Shown: positions 54,317 to 64,000, counted from the first letter of the stretch. The stretch: 64,000 bases of DNA from Sphingopyxis sp. Root154 (GCF_001427105.1 NZ_LMGI01000002.1:372001-436000), one strand, 5' to 3'. The notes: generated from the letters alone by a model not told the origin. Program-made: numbers and translations.

Positions 54317-55587
54317 CAGCGGCTGATCCTGAGCTGGCCGCCGCCTTCCTGCACCTTGAACCCGCGTGCGGCGAGCGCCGCACCGAGCGCGGCGAGGTCA
54401 CCCCGGAAGCTGACGCGCATCACCGAGGTGCCGCCGAGCGCAAGGCTGGTGGTCGAGGCGGACTGGACGCCCGCGGCGCCCGCAACCGCGCGTTCGGTCG
54501 CGGTGACCGAATCGACGTCGGGCGAGCTGTACTGGACGGTGAAGCTCTGCACACCAACGGCGGTGGTCGTGGGCACGCTGGCGTCGGTTTCGCTCGGCAA
54601 CGATTCTTCGTCGGTCGCGACTTCCTCGGGCAGGTCTTCCTTCTCGACCGGCTTTTCGAGGACGAGATAGGTGTCGGTGCGCAGCACGCCCGATGCCAAC
54701 GCGTCGATATAGATGCGATCCATCCGCGCGACCGCCTTTTCCATCATGTCGGGCAGCGCGGCAGGGCTCGGCCCGGTCATCGTGAAGCTGGAGAGCAGCT
54801 TGCTGTCGGGGCCGAAGCGCGCGGTGAAATAGCCTTTGATCGGGCCGCCGGGATAGGAATATTGGACGCGCGCGATCGGCGTCAGCACGTCGGCGGCGCC
54901 ATATTGATCGAGGATGACGCGCCACCACACGCGGCCGCGGCGGCCCGTCTGCCCCGCGTTGATCAGCAAGGTATCGGCGCCGGTGCCCGCGGTGCGGACA
55001 TAGTCGATCGCGCTCTGCCCCGTATTATATTCGGCCCAGGCGCGCTGCCAGGCGCTGCGCTGTTCGAACACCTGCGGGATGCCATCGATCGAATAGACCG
55101 GGATCACAAGCAGCGGCGGCGAGCGCAAAGTGCGGCCGCTGACGCCAAGGATCTGGCCGGCGCGGACGCGGTCGAACTGGACGCCGAGCCGGGCGACATA
55201 GCGGCGCGGGCCGATCTGCTCTTCCTCGACGACGATCGCGGTGACGATGCCATCGAGTACCGAATCGCCAAGTTTGGGGCCGTCGCTGCCGTTCAATTTG
55301 CGATATAGCTGGGTCCAGCCGAGGCGCTGCGCCTCGCGCCAGCCCTTCGTTCGCGCATCATCGGCATTGTCGCCGGTGACATCGACGAGAATACCGCTCG
55401 CCAGAAAATCGCCGCTGCTGTTGATCGGCGTGATGCCGCGATCACCGCGGCTGATCTGGCCTTCCACAACGCCGACGAGCAGAATCGCGAAGAAAAGGCC
55501 GAATAGCGCCGCCCAGCGCCAATCGCGGCCACGCAGGGCGTCGAAGGCGAAGCTCGGGGCGAAGCGGGGGAAAGCAGCCGAAATCAT
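54316..55587 (-). CDS. DUF2066-like membrane-anchored protein
   Basis: The 423-residue protein has an N-terminal membrane anchor ([20 protein letters not shown]), then a DUF2066-type region with [40 protein letters not shown] and [20 protein letters not shown]. The tail is acidic and ends with a small ferredoxin-like alpha-beta domain ([20 protein letters not shown]). Its function is not known. It is the first gene of the operon that makes HdaA, Ppk1 and Ppx, and is divergent from purM by 85 bases. Confidence 0.8.
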   Translation of the reverse strand: MISAAFPRFAPSFAFDALRGRDWRWAALFGLFFAILLVGVVEGQISRGDRGITPINSSGDFLASGILVDVTGDNADDARTKGWREAQRLGWTQLYRKLNGSDGPKLGDSVLDGIVTAIVVEEEQIGPRRYVARLGVQFDRVRAGQILGVSGRTLRSPPLLVIPVYSIDGIPQVFEQRSAWQRAWAEYNTGQSAIDYVRTAGTGADTLLINAGQTGRRGRVWWRVILDQYGAADVLTPIARVQYSYPGGPIKGYFTARFGPDSKLLSSFTMTGPSPAALPDMMEKAVARMDRIYIDALASGVLRTDTYLVLEKPVEKEDLPEEVATDEESLPSETDASVPTTTAVGVQSFTVQYSSPDVDSVTATERAVAGAAGVQSASTTSLALGGTSVMRVSFRGDLAALGAALAARGFKVQEGGGQLRISR

Positions 55588-55672
55588 ATCTTCTCTATGC
55601 TTTGCCCAAAAGCGCGGGCCCCGACAAGGAAATCATGGCATTTATCGGCTGGAACCGTTAGTCGCGCGTGCC

Positions 55673-56779
55673 ATGGATTCCAAGCACAACCAACCCGGCT
55701 CCTACACTTATGCGCAGGCCGGCGTATCGATCGAGACCGGCAACGCGCTGGTCCGTGCCATTGCCCCGCTCGCCCGTGCGACGCGCCGTCCCGGCGCCGA
55801 CGCCGACCTCGGCGGCTTTGGTGGTTTCTTTGACCTGAAGGCAGCCGGGTTCAACGATCCGTTGCTTGTCGCGGCGAACGACGGCGTGGGGACGAAGCTG
55901 AAGCTCGCCATCGAATCGGGCAGGCATGACGGCGTCGGAATCGATCTGGTCGCGATGTGCGCGAACGATTTGATCGTTCAGGGCGCCGAGCCGCTATTTT
56001 TCCTCGATTATTACGCAACCGGAAAGCTGGACAACGACGTCGCGACTGAAGTCGTCGCGAGCATTGCCGAAGGCTGCAAGCTGGCAGGTTGCGCACTGAT
56101 CGGCGGCGAGACCGCAGAGATGCCCGGCATGTACTCGGACGGCGACTATGACCTCGCGGGTTTCTGCGTCGGTGCGGTCGAGCGTGACCAGGTGCTCACG
56201 GCCGACAAGCTTGCAGCAGGCGACATCATCCTCGGCCTCGCCTCGTCGGGCGTCCATTCGAACGGGTTCTCGCTCGTTCGCCGGCTCGCCGCGGACAAGG
56301 GCTGGAAGCTCGACCGCCCTGCCTTGTTCGACCAGACTGTGCTGCTGATCGACGCGCTGATGGCGCCGACACGCATCTATGTGAAGAGCCTGCTGCCGCT
56401 GGTGAAAACCGGCCGAATTCACGCGCTCGCGCATATCACTGGCGGCGGGCTGCTCGAGAATATCCCGCGCATCCTGCCCAAGACGCTGCACGCGCACGTC
56501 GATGCCGACGCGTGGGAGCAGCCGCGGCTGATGGCCTTCCTGCAGGCGCAGGGCAATATCGAGCCAGAGGAAATGGCGCGCACCTTCAACTGCGGAATCG
56601 GCATGGCGGTTGTCGTTGCCGAGGGCGATGTTGCCGAGGTGACAGCGGCACTCGAAGCCGCGGGTGAAACCGTGTTCCGCATCGGCCATGTCGCCGGGGG
56701 CGAAAAGGGCTGCACCGTGACCGGCAGTGCCGAAACGTGGAGCGCGATGGGCGCGTGGTCGGCAACGCATAATGGCTAA
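55673..56779 (+). CDS. purM: Phosphoribosylformylglycinamidine cyclo-ligase
   Basis: PurM closes the imidazole ring to make aminoimidazole ribotide in purine synthesis. The 368-residue protein has [60 protein letters not shown] and [20 protein letters not shown], with [20 protein letters not shown] further on; these form the ATP and substrate sites. The frame is open far upstream, but ATG at 55673 starts the normal N-terminus. It overlaps purN by eight bases. Confidence 0.97.
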   Translation: MDSKHNQPGSYTYAQAGVSIETGNALVRAIAPLARATRRPGADADLGGFGGFFDLKAAGFNDPLLVAANDGVGTKLKLAIESGRHDGVGIDLVAMCANDLIVQGAEPLFFLDYYATGKLDNDVATEVVASIAEGCKLAGCALIGGETAEMPGMYSDGDYDLAGFCVGAVERDQVLTADKLAAGDIILGLASSGVHSNGFSLVRRLAADKGWKLDRPALFDQTVLLIDALMAPTRIYVKSLLPLVKTGRIHALAHITGGGLLENIPRILPKTLHAHVDADAWEQPRLMAFLQAQGNIEPEEMARTFNCGIGMAVVVAEGDVAEVTAALEAAGETVFRIGHVAGGEKGCTVTGSAETWSAMGAWSATHNG

Positions 56780-57722
56780 AGCGCGTGTCGCCGTCCTGAT
56801 TTCGGGGGCCGGCACCAATATGGCGGCGCTGCTTTACGCTGCGAAAGCTTCCGACTGCCCTTATGAACTGGTGTTCGTCGGCAGCAATGACCCCGAAGCG
56901 CCGGGGCTGAAGATTGCCGAAGCCGAAGGCATCGCGACGTGGGCGCTTTCGCACAAGGGCATGAACCGCGACGCGTTCGACGCGCTGGTCGACGAACAAT
57001 TGCGCGCAGCGGGCGCCGAATTCGTCGCGCTTGCGGGCTATATGCGGATTCTTTCGGACGATTTCGTTGCGCACTGGGCGGGCAAGATGATCAACATCCA
57101 CCCGAGCCTGCTTCCGCTCTACAAAGGGCTGAACACCCATCAGCAAGCCATCGATGCGGGTGACAGCTTCGGCGGGTGCAGCATCCACATCGTGACGTCC
57201 GGTGTCGACGAGGGCCCGGTGCTCGCGCAGACTCCCGTCGCGATCCTGCCCGGCGATAAGGTCGAGACATTGGCCGAGCGCGTGCGGATTGCCGAGCACC
57301 AGCTCTATCCCCCTACACTCGCGGCGTTTGTGACACGCGAGCGGTCGCCCGAGTTCTTGCGCAATCGCGTGCGCGAATTGGCGATAGCGTTGCCCGAAGC
57401 CGACGAGGTGATTTCGCACGGCATGCCCTGTTTCGGGATCGTGAAGGGCAAGAAATTCGCCTATTTCACCGAGGATCATCATGGCGACGGCAAGACGGCG
57501 CTGCTGGTCAAGATCAGCGGCGGCGATGAGCAGGCGGCGCTGATCGAGCTCGACAAAGACCGCTATTACCGCCCCGCCTATTTCGGCGACGGCTGGATCG
57601 GCATCCGCCTCGACCTCGGCGACACCGACTGGGATGCGATCGGCGAATGGCTGCGCAAGAGCTGGCTGGCGATCGCGCCGAAGAAACTGGCGGGCTTGAT
57701 GGGCGTCGCGGACGAATTCTAA
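56772..57722 (+). CDS. purN: Fusion of phosphoribosylglycinamide formyltransferase (PurN) and YjbR/MmcQ domain
   Basis: Residues 1-190 are PurN, which formylates GAR in purine synthesis: [38 protein letters not shown] with Asn108 and His110, and SGVDEGPVL with Asp146, the three catalytic residues at the E. coli spacing. Without a stop, residues 191-316 form a YjbR/MmcQ-type domain: [40 protein letters not shown], and [20 protein letters not shown]. PurN usually ends near residue 200, so this is a true fusion in the sequence as given. The start ATG at 56772 overlaps purM by eight bases. A two-way terminator follows. Confidence 0.93.
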   Translation: MAKARVAVLISGAGTNMAALLYAAKASDCPYELVFVGSNDPEAPGLKIAEAEGIATWALSHKGMNRDAFDALVDEQLRAAGAEFVALAGYMRILSDDFVAHWAGKMINIHPSLLPLYKGLNTHQQAIDAGDSFGGCSIHIVTSGVDEGPVLAQTPVAILPGDKVETLAERVRIAEHQLYPPTLAAFVTRERSPEFLRNRVRELAIALPEADEVISHGMPCFGIVKGKKFAYFTEDHHGDGKTALLVKISGGDEQAALIELDKDRYYRPAYFGDGWIGIRLDLGDTDWDAIGEWLRKSWLAIAPKKLAGLMGVADEF

Positions 57723-57728
57723 TGAAAA

Positions 57729-57754
57729 AGGCCGCCGGATCGCTCCGGCGGCCT
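57729..57754. terminator. Bidirectional rho-independent terminator between purN and ndk
   Basis: An 11-pair perfect stem, AGGCCGCCGGA (57729-57739) and TCCGGCGGCCT (57744-57754), encloses a four-base loop. On the minus strand it is followed by TTTTT, a strong terminator for ndk. On the plus strand only CTTC follows, so purN termination there is weaker. Confidence 0.88.
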
Positions 57755-57779
57755 CTTCAATTCGGCTAGGCCCTCAGGC

Positions 57780-58202
57780 TTAACCAACGATTTCTTCGGG
57801 CTTGAAGAAATAGGCGATTTCGATCGCGGCATTCTCGTCGCTGTCCGAACCGTGAACCGTGTTCGCTTCGATGCTCTCGGCCAGTTCCTTGCGGATCGTG
57901 CCGGGCTCGGCGTTCGCGGGGTTGGTCGCGCCCATGATGTCGCGGTTCGCCTGCATCGCATTTTCGCCTTCGAGGACCTGGACGACGACGGGGCCGCTGA
58001 TCATGAAGTCGACGAGTTCGCCGAAGAAGGGGCGTTCCTTGTGGACCGCGTAGAAGCCTTCGGCCTGTTCGCGGGTCATGTGGATGCGCTTCGACGCGAC
58101 GACGCGCAGGCCGGCGTCTTCCAGCATCTTGGTGACGGCGCCGGTGATGTTGCGGCGCGTGGCGTCGGGCTTGATGATCGAGAAAGTGCGAGTGACCGCC
58201 AT
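57780..58202 (-). CDS. ndk: Nucleoside diphosphate kinase
   Basis: Ndk moves the gamma phosphate between nucleoside tri- and diphosphates. The 140-residue protein has the family start [40 protein letters not shown], and the catalytic His117 in [23 protein letters not shown] at 58202 gives the standard 140 residues; the upstream open frame adds 23 unconserved residues. The terminator between it and purN serves it. Confidence 0.98.
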   Translation of the reverse strand: MAVTRTFSIIKPDATRRNITGAVTKMLEDAGLRVVASKRIHMTREQAEGFYAVHKERPFFGELVDFMISGPVVVQVLEGENAMQANRDIMGATNPANAEPGTIRKELAESIEANTVHGSDSDENAAIEIAYFFKPEEIVG

Positions 58203-58289
58203 GGGGGAAGCTCCTGAGTTATTATTGTCTGCGATGCGCGCGCCTCTAGCGGCGCTTTTGCTGCACTGCAAGGACAGAGCGCCGCGGCG

Positions 58290-58739
58290 TCAGGGCCCTT
58301 CGGACCAGCGACCGTTCTCGTCCTGTTTCCAAAAGCGGTTGTCGACGTCCTCGCGCGCCGCCAGCGTACGCCAGAGCGCGCGCGCATCGTCGATGCGGCT
58401 GTTGTCGAAGAGCAGGAACGTGCGCTCGAACCCGAGCGCCTCCTCGCGCCATTCGCCGTCGGCGAGCGCGACAAGCGTCGCGCGGTTGGGCGGCGATGGG
58501 TCGAGCGTCCCCGAGATCAGGATCGGCTCGATCTCTTCATCGGGCGATCCCGCAGCCCCGTGCGGCAGGAAGCTTGCGGGTTGCAGTGTCCACAGCGCCT
58601 CGTCGATCGCCTGCCGCTGCATCGCGGGCGCGGCGACCACCAGCAGGCGGTCGCCGTTCGCCAATATGCGCGTCGCGAGCGCGGGGAGCACCCGTTCGAC
58701 CGGGTCGCGGGTCAGCCGGTAAAAGTCGACGCGCGCCAT
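58290..58739 (-). CDS. holC: DNA polymerase III chi subunit
   Basis: Chi links the clamp loader to single-strand-binding protein. The 149-residue protein starts MARVDFYRLTRDPVERVLPA, the family N-terminus, then RILANGDRLLVVAAPAMQRQ, ALWTLQPASFLPHGAAGSPD and FLLFDNSRIDDARALWRTLA. The last residues WKQDENGRWSEGP are typical. ATG at 58739 was chosen at the conserved start; the frame runs open upstream. It follows pepA by 20 bases, the usual alphaproteobacterial neighbour. Confidence 0.93.
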   Translation of the reverse strand: MARVDFYRLTRDPVERVLPALATRILANGDRLLVVAAPAMQRQAIDEALWTLQPASFLPHGAAGSPDEEIEPILISGTLDPSPPNRATLVALADGEWREEALGFERTFLLFDNSRIDDARALWRTLAAREDVDNRFWKQDENGRWSEGP

Positions 58740-58759
58740 GCTCCCCTGCCCTTTTTCGT

Positions 58760-60205
58760 TCAGCCTTCGTGGTTGGCGGCGATGTAGCGATCGAGCAGGC
58801 GCACGCCATAACCGGTCGCGCCCTTCGCCCACACCGGGCCGTCCTTGTCGGCCCACGCCATGCCCGCAATGTCGAGATGCGCCCAGGCGACGCCCTCGCC
58901 GACGAAGCGCTTCAGAAACTGCGCCGCGGTGATCGAGCCGCCTTCGCGCGGGCCGATATTCTTCATGTCGGCGATCGGGCTGTCGATCAGCTTGTCGTAG
59001 GCGGGCGACAGCGGGAAGCGCCAGAGCTTGTTGTTGCTGGTCTCGCCCGCCGCGAGCAGGTCGGCGGCAAGCTTGTCGTCATTGGCGAAGATGCCCGCAT
59101 ATTCATGCCCGAGCGAGATCACCATCGCGCCGGTCAAGGTCGCGAGGTCGACGATCACCTTCGGATTATAGGCGCTCTGCGCCCAGCTGATGGCGTCGCA
59201 GAGGACGAGGCGGCCCTCGGCGTCGGTGTTGAGCACCTCGACCGTCTGACCCGACATGGTGGTGACGACGTCGCCGGGGCGCATTGCGTTGCCGTCGGGC
59301 ATATTCTCGACGAGGCCGACGACGCCGACGACATTCGCCTTCGCCTTGCGGCCTGCGATCGCCTTGATCGCGCCCGCGACCGCGCCCGCGCCGCCCATAT
59401 CCCACTTCATCATGTCCATGCCGGCGGCGGGCTTGATGCTGATGCCGCCGGTGTCGAAGGTCACGCCCTTGCCGACGAAGACGACGGGCGCATCGCCGGC
59501 GTTGCCGCCGTTCCAGCGCATCGCGAGCAGGCGCGGCGGGCGCGTCGAGCCCTGCGCGACACCGAGCAGCGCGCCCATGCCGAGCGCCTTCATCTGGCGT
59601 TCGTCGAGTATTTCGAGTTCGACGCCCAGATCGGTCAGGTGCTGGCAGCGTTCGACGAAGGTCTCGGGATAAAGGATGTTCGGCGGCTCGGCGACGAGCG
59701 TCTGGGTCAGCGCGACACCATCGGCAATCGCCTCGTTCTCGGCCCAGCGGCCGGACAGGTCGCCGTGGGGCGACGCGATCGTCACCGTCTTCAGGCTGGG
59801 CTTCGCCGTATCGGCAAGGCGCGTGCGATAGGTGTCGAGGCGCCAGTTGCGGAGGCGCGCGCCCATCGCGAAGGCAAGCACATCGTCGGCATCGCTCGGG
59901 CCCGTGCTCGCGAAATCGACATGAACCGCGGTTGCGCCGCTCGTCTGCAGCTTCGCCGTCAGCGCTGCGCCGCCGCGCTCGAGGTCCTGCTCGCTGCCCT
60001 CGCCGATGCCAACGAGCAGCAGGCGCTTCGCCTGATCGCCGTCGATCGCCGAGGTCTCGGCAATCGCACCCGGGGCGCCATCGAAGCGTGCCTGTGCCGC
60101 CGCGGCGCCGAGCAGCGCGCCGAGCGCGTCGGCCTCACCCTTGCGGACCGGAAATGCGACGACGTCGGCAGACGCATCGATTTGCGCGACAAACTGAATG
60201 TCCAT
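58760..60205 (-). CDS. pepA: Leucyl aminopeptidase (M17)
   Basis: PepA removes N-terminal amino acids using two metal ions. The 481-residue protein has an N-terminal macro-like domain and the C-terminal peptidase domain with VFVGKGVTFDTGGISIKPAA, MKWDMGGAGAVAGAIKAIAG, and NTDAEGRLVLCDAISWAQ, the family signature. All metal ligands lie in these segments. Length is normal for M17. It is followed by holC, and is divergent from lptD by 132 bases that hold both promoters. Confidence 0.97.
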   Translation of the reverse strand: MDIQFVAQIDASADVVAFPVRKGEADALGALLGAAAAQARFDGAPGAIAETSAIDGDQAKRLLLVGIGEGSEQDLERGGAALTAKLQTSGATAVHVDFASTGPSDADDVLAFAMGARLRNWRLDTYRTRLADTAKPSLKTVTIASPHGDLSGRWAENEAIADGVALTQTLVAEPPNILYPETFVERCQHLTDLGVELEILDERQMKALGMGALLGVAQGSTRPPRLLAMRWNGGNAGDAPVVFVGKGVTFDTGGISIKPAAGMDMMKWDMGGAGAVAGAIKAIAGRKAKANVVGVVGLVENMPDGNAMRPGDVVTTMSGQTVEVLNTDAEGRLVLCDAISWAQSAYNPKVIVDLATLTGAMVISLGHEYAGIFANDDKLAADLLAAGETSNNKLWRFPLSPAYDKLIDSPIADMKNIGPREGGSITAAQFLKRFVGEGVAWAHLDIAGMAWADKDGPVWAKGATGYGVRLLDRYIAANHEG

Positions 60206-60337
60206 GCCTTAACTTTCTTATGCGATGATTGATTGGAACGTGGCGGACCGATAGGGGTTTCGCTTGCGAGTTGCAAAAACAAAGCTGCCGGTCCAAGCCG
60301 GGAAACACTGATTTAGGGTTCGGGACAAAGGGATTAA

Positions 60338-62641
60338 ATGAGCTGGGCTTTGTTCCATCGGGCAGCGCGTGCGCGGCCGTTCTGGCTGGCGACGGCGAGC
60401 GGCGCGGCCTTGGCCGCGTGCCCGGTGCTGGCCCAGACGAGCGACGAATCGACCCAGTCGGCAGAGGTGACGGGGCAGCCCGACCTGCAAACGCCCGACG
60501 TCGTCCCGACGACGACCGATGCCCCAGCGGTCAAGAGCGAAGACCAGATCGGTTTCGCGGCCGATAATCTGAACTACGACAGCGACACCGAAGTCGTCGT
60601 TGCCGAGGGCAATGTCCAGATGAACCGCGAAGCGGTCGAGATGCGCTCCGACAAGGTCACCTGGAACCGGAAGACGGGCCAGGTCTTTGCCGAGGGCAAT
60701 GTCGTTATCAAGAACCCCGAAGGCGACACCGCCTATGGCGACAAGATCGAGCTGACCGACACGCTGCGCGACGGCGTCGTCGAAAACATGCTCGTCGTGC
60801 TCGACAATGGATCGCGGCTCGCCGCGGTCAAGGGCACGCGTTTCGACAACGGCAATATCGAGCTGGAGAACGCCGCCTATACCCCTTGCCCGGTCGAGGA
60901 CGACGAAGGCTGTCCCAAGAACCCGAGCTGGCAGATTCGCGCCGTAAAGGTGATGTACGACCGCGCGAAGAACAAGGTCCGCTACAAGGGCGCGCGCGTC
61001 GAGATTTTCGGCCTGCCGCTGATCCCGCTTCCCGGCCTCAGCCATTCGATCAACAATGAGCCGAGCAGCGGCATATTGGTGCCCGAAATCCGGCTCGACC
61101 GCAGCAACGGCTTCGAAATCGCGGTTCCCTATTATCTGCGGCTCGCGCCCGACCGCGACATCACGATCACCCCGCACCTCTACACCAGCGCGGCGCCGAT
61201 GATCGAGGGCGAGTTCCGCGCGCTGACCGACATCGGGTCGTTCCGCATCAACGGCTATGCGACCTATGGCTCGCTCGTCCCGTTGACCGGCGAGGACCCT
61301 GACAGCGAAAAGCGCTTCCGCGGCTACCTCGAGAGCGCGGGCAAGTTCCAGTTCGACCCGCATTGGAGCCTGACCTATTCGGGCCGCATCGCGACCGACC
61401 GCACCTTCATGCGCCGCTATGACATCAGCCGCGACGACCGGCTGCGCTCGACCTTCGAGCTCGAGCGGATCGGCGGAAATTCCTACCTGTCGATCGCTGG
61501 CTGGGCGACGCAGACGCTGCGCGTCAACGATATCCAGGGGCAGCAGGCGATCGCGCTGCCGATCATCGACTATCGCCAGCGGCTTGCCGATCCGATCTTT
61601 GGCGGGCAGTTCGAACTGCAGCTGAACACGCTCGCGATCGGCCGCACCGCGGGCCAGGACACGCAGCGCGCCTTTGCGGGCGCGCGCTGGGATTTGCGCG
61701 GACTAACCGGACTGGGCCAGGAAGTGACGCTGACCGCGTTGGTGCGCGGCGACGTCTATCACAGCGACGAAAATCTGCTGACCGCGATCCCCGGCTATCG
61801 CGGCAAATCGGGTTGGCAGGCGCGCGGGATCGCCGCGGTCGCGGCCGACATGCGCTGGCCTTTTGTCGGTGAATTCGCGGGCGGCACGCAAACGCTGACC
61901 CCGCGCGTCCAGCTCGTCGCTACCCCGCCGATCAAGAATATCGACATCCCGAACGAGGATTCGCGCGCCTTCGACCTCGAAGACAGCAATTTGTTCGCGA
62001 TCAACCGCTTCAACGGCCACGACCGGTTCGAGGACGGCGCGCGCATCACGTACGGCGTCGAATGGAATTACAGCCGGCCGGGGTTCAACATCAGCAGCGT
62101 CGTCGGCCAGAGCTATCGCCTGTCGGACAAGCCCAGCCTGTTTCCCGACGGCACCGGGCTGACCGACCGGACGTCCGACATCGTCGGACGCACGACGGTT
62201 GCCTATCGCGATTTCCTGCGCCTGACCCACCGCTTCCGGCTCGACAAGGACAATCTGGCGGTTCGCCGCAACGAATTCGACGCGACGATCGGCAGCCGGT
62301 CGACCTATGCTGTGCTCGGCTATTCACGACTCAACCGCGACATATTGCTTCTCGGCGAAGAGTTGCAGGACCGCGAGGAGGTACGCGCCGGCGGCCGCGT
62401 CGCGTTCGCGAAACACTGGTCGCTGTTCGGTTCCGCCATCGTCGATTTGACGCAGCGGGTCGACGATCCACTGAGCGACGCCGACGGGTTCGAGCCGATT
62501 CGCCACCGCCTCGGCGTCGCCTATGACGACGAATGCCTGTCGATCGCGCTGACCTGGCGGCGCGACTATGCCGACACCGGCGACGCGAAGCGTGGGAACA
62601 GCTTCTCGTTCCGCATCGCGTTCCGCAATCTCGGGTTCTGA
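60338..62641 (+). CDS. lptD: LPS-assembly protein LptD
   Basis: LptD is the outer-membrane barrel that inserts lipopolysaccharide. The 767-residue protein has an N-terminal signal (ASGAALAACPVLAQ), an OstA-like beta-jellyroll domain with VVVAEGNVQMNREAVEMRSD and GQVFAEGNVVIKNPEGDTAY, and a C-terminal barrel with SFRINGYATYGSLVPLTGED, ending in RNLGF. Cys pairs such as CPVEDDEGCP could form the disulfides needed for assembly. ATG follows AAAGGG. surA follows after 134 bases, a common alphaproteobacterial order. Confidence 0.95.
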   Translation: MSWALFHRAARARPFWLATASGAALAACPVLAQTSDESTQSAEVTGQPDLQTPDVVPTTTDAPAVKSEDQIGFAADNLNYDSDTEVVVAEGNVQMNREAVEMRSDKVTWNRKTGQVFAEGNVVIKNPEGDTAYGDKIELTDTLRDGVVENMLVVLDNGSRLAAVKGTRFDNGNIELENAAYTPCPVEDDEGCPKNPSWQIRAVKVMYDRAKNKVRYKGARVEIFGLPLIPLPGLSHSINNEPSSGILVPEIRLDRSNGFEIAVPYYLRLAPDRDITITPHLYTSAAPMIEGEFRALTDIGSFRINGYATYGSLVPLTGEDPDSEKRFRGYLESAGKFQFDPHWSLTYSGRIATDRTFMRRYDISRDDRLRSTFELERIGGNSYLSIAGWATQTLRVNDIQGQQAIALPIIDYRQRLADPIFGGQFELQLNTLAIGRTAGQDTQRAFAGARWDLRGLTGLGQEVTLTALVRGDVYHSDENLLTAIPGYRGKSGWQARGIAAVAADMRWPFVGEFAGGTQTLTPRVQLVATPPIKNIDIPNEDSRAFDLEDSNLFAINRFNGHDRFEDGARITYGVEWNYSRPGFNISSVVGQSYRLSDKPSLFPDGTGLTDRTSDIVGRTTVAYRDFLRLTHRFRLDKDNLAVRRNEFDATIGSRSTYAVLGYSRLNRDILLLGEELQDREEVRAGGRVAFAKHWSLFGSAIVDLTQRVDDPLSDADGFEPIRHRLGVAYDDECLSIALTWRRDYADTGDAKRGNSFSFRIAFRNLGF

Positions 62642-62775
62642 CCCCATTCGCTCAGCCTAGGTTCAGCGTCTGCGGCCTATGTCCCGCCATCAAACGGTCT
62701 ATATGGCGGATTGCGCTGGACCATCGGGCGTTTCCGCTGATACGGAGCGTCCGGACTTTCTCGAATAGGGTAAAG

Positions 62776-64000
62776 ATGACCAAATTTTCGACCATGACCG
62801 GCCTGATCGCCCTGGCCGCCGTCGGCGTAACGCCCGTGCTGGCCCAGACCGTTGCCGACAGTGACGTGCCGACGACCAGCCTCAACATTCCGGGCAATGT
62901 GCAGCTTTTCGGCGATGCAAAGCCGAACGTCTATCGCCCCTCCGCCACCGTGAATGGCGAGATCATCACCGCGACCGACATCGAGCAGCGCATGGCGCTG
63001 ATCCGTATCGCCAACAACAATGTCGAACTGCCGCCCGAGGAAGTCCAACGGTTGCGCAACCAGGTGTTCAGCAACCTGATCGACGAAAAACTGCAGATTC
63101 AGGAAGCCAAGGCGGCAGAGATCACGATCGACGAGAATGTCGTCAACGATCAATTCGCCCGCCTCGCCACGCGCTTCAAGCAGACGCCCGACCAGTTTTC
63201 GACCTACCTGACGTCGAAAGGTTCGTCGGCTGCGGCGGTGAAGCAGCAGATCCGCGGCGAATTCGCCTGGGATCGCCTGTTGTCACGCAACATCCAGTCG
63301 ACCACCAACGTGTCGACCGAAGAGGTCAAGATCGTCGCCGATCAGATGACCGGGACCAAGGGGCAGGATGAGTTCCACCTCGGCGAAATCTATCTGTCGA
63401 CAACGCCCGAAACCGCCCCCGCCGTCACTGAAAACGCGAAGAAGATCATTCAGGCGTTGCAGGCGGGCGGCAGCTTCGCCGCCTATGCGCGCCAGTTTTC
63501 GGAAGCATCGACCGCCGTCGTCGGCGGCGACCTGGGCTGGGTGAAAGCCGGCCAGCTGCCCGGATCGATGGGCGAAGCCGCGACGCAAATGCAGCCGGGC
63601 CAGCTCGTCGGCCCTGTCGAGGTGCCGGGCGGCATCTCGATCATGCTGATGATCGACCGGCGTCAGGTGCTGACCGCCGATCCGCGCGATGCGATCCTCA
63701 GCCTGAAACAGATATCGCTCGATTTCCCGGCGGGCACCACGCAAGCGAAAGCTTCCGAACTGGCGAGCCAGTTTGCCGATAAGACGCGCGGCATCGCCGG
63801 TTGCGGCGCCGCCGACGCGGTGGCGCAAAGCCTCGGCGCCGCGGTCGTGTCGCGCGACAATATCGAGATGCGCGCGCTGCCCGCCCCGCTGCAAGCGACG
63901 CTGGCCAACCTGCAGATCGGCCAGACGACGCAGCCCTTTGGCGCTGCGAACGAAGGCGTCAGCGTTCTCGTGCTCTGCGGCCGCGACTTGCCGCAGACCG
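62776..64000 (+). CDS. surA: SurA-type periplasmic peptidyl-prolyl isomerase, cut off by window edge
   Basis: SurA helps outer-membrane proteins such as LptD to fold. The frame is open from ATG at 62776 to the end of the window, 408 codons, without a stop. It has a signal peptide (GLIALAAVGVTPVLAQT), a helical N-terminal chaperone domain (NGEIITATDIEQRMALIRIA, LIDEKLQIQEAKAAEITID), and a parvulin domain with EFHLGEIYLSTTPE, GGDLGWVKAGQLPGSM and GQLVGPVEVPGGISIMLM. A second parvulin-like part appears to start near residue 305. The gene lies right after lptD. Confidence 0.92.
   Translation, partial: MTKFSTMTGLIALAAVGVTPVLAQTVADSDVPTTSLNIPGNVQLFGDAKPNVYRPSATVNGEIITATDIEQRMALIRIANNNVELPPEEVQRLRNQVFSNLIDEKLQIQEAKAAEITIDENVVNDQFARLATRFKQTPDQFSTYLTSKGSSAAAVKQQIRGEFAWDRLLSRNIQSTTNVSTEEVKIVADQMTGTKGQDEFHLGEIYLSTTPETAPAVTENAKKIIQALQAGGSFAAYARQFSEASTAVVGGDLGWVKAGQLPGSMGEAATQMQPGQLVGPVEVPGGISIMLMIDRRQVLTADPRDAILSLKQISLDFPAGTTQAKASELASQFADKTRGIAGCGAADAVAQSLGAAVVSRDNIEMRALPAPLQATLANLQIGQTTQPFGAANEGVSVLVLCGRDLPQT

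Overview
The window is ordinary chromosomal DNA from a high-GC alphaproteobacterium, almost certainly a member of the Sphingomonadales (Sphingopyxis/Sphingomonas type). The evidence is the CckA and ChpT phosphorelay proteins, the DnaA-inactivator HdaA, a GTTC-N7-GTTC LexA box in front of recA, an alphaproteobacterial type A RNase P RNA, a lysis pair of the gene-transfer-agent (GTA) type, and the protein sequences in general. There is no plasmid, integrated phage, insertion sequence or CRISPR array. Both edges cut genes: a glycosyltransferase at the left and a SurA-like periplasmic chaperone at the right.

Region by region. At 1-4.5 kb a truncated glycosyltransferase faces the yajC-secD-secF translocase operon, followed by tRNA-Pro(GGG). 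At 4.6-7.3 kb a three-gene block holds two TauE/SafE-type permeases around a proline-racemase-fold enzyme whose active site (Cys94/Thr261) predicts trans-3-hydroxy-L-proline dehydratase. At 7.3-9.9 kb are an EF-hand protein, a quinone oxidoreductase and a GTA-type endolysin/holin pair. At 10-23.5 kb a long minus-strand run holds alaS, a glutathione S-transferase, a ureohydrolase, SOS-controlled recA, a single-domain receiver overlapping cckA, an M13 peptidase, a DUF2062 protein, smpB and dapA. At 23.5-29.4 kb are a soluble lytic transglycosylase, greB, rlmJ with gene debris in front of it, small or secreted unknowns and rnpB. At 29.4-36.3 kb are a peptidoglycan amidase, a complete cheA-cheW-cheY-cheB-cheR operon without a receptor gene, and chpT. 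At 36.5-42.6 kb are rluD, rpoH, two envelope unknowns, mtgA and a coupled regulator-desaturase-unknown trio. At 42.6-50 kb are a J-domain protein, ppk2, an alpha/beta hydrolase, aspS, a sugar-lactone oxidase with a small partner, and rnd. At 50-55.6 kb the overlapping operon DUF2066-hdaA-ppk1-ppx runs opposite purM and a purN fused to a YjbR domain. The right end holds ndk, holC, pepA, lptD and surA.

Functional themes. Protein export and outer-membrane biogenesis are represented by SecDF-YajC, LptD and SurA. Peptidoglycan turnover is represented by Slt, the amidase, MtgA and the GTA endolysin. Cell-cycle signalling is represented by CckA, ChpT and HdaA. Polyphosphate metabolism is represented by Ppk1, Ppx and Ppk2. 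The most interesting items are the PurN-YjbR fusion, the hydroxyproline dehydratase between two permeases, the GTA lysis pair in the same window as CckA and ChpT, the CheA with a degenerate C-terminal receiver-like domain, two palindromic repeat types in intergenic gaps, and a 51-residue membrane protein next to rnpB. I found no clear multi-gene system that is wholly new.
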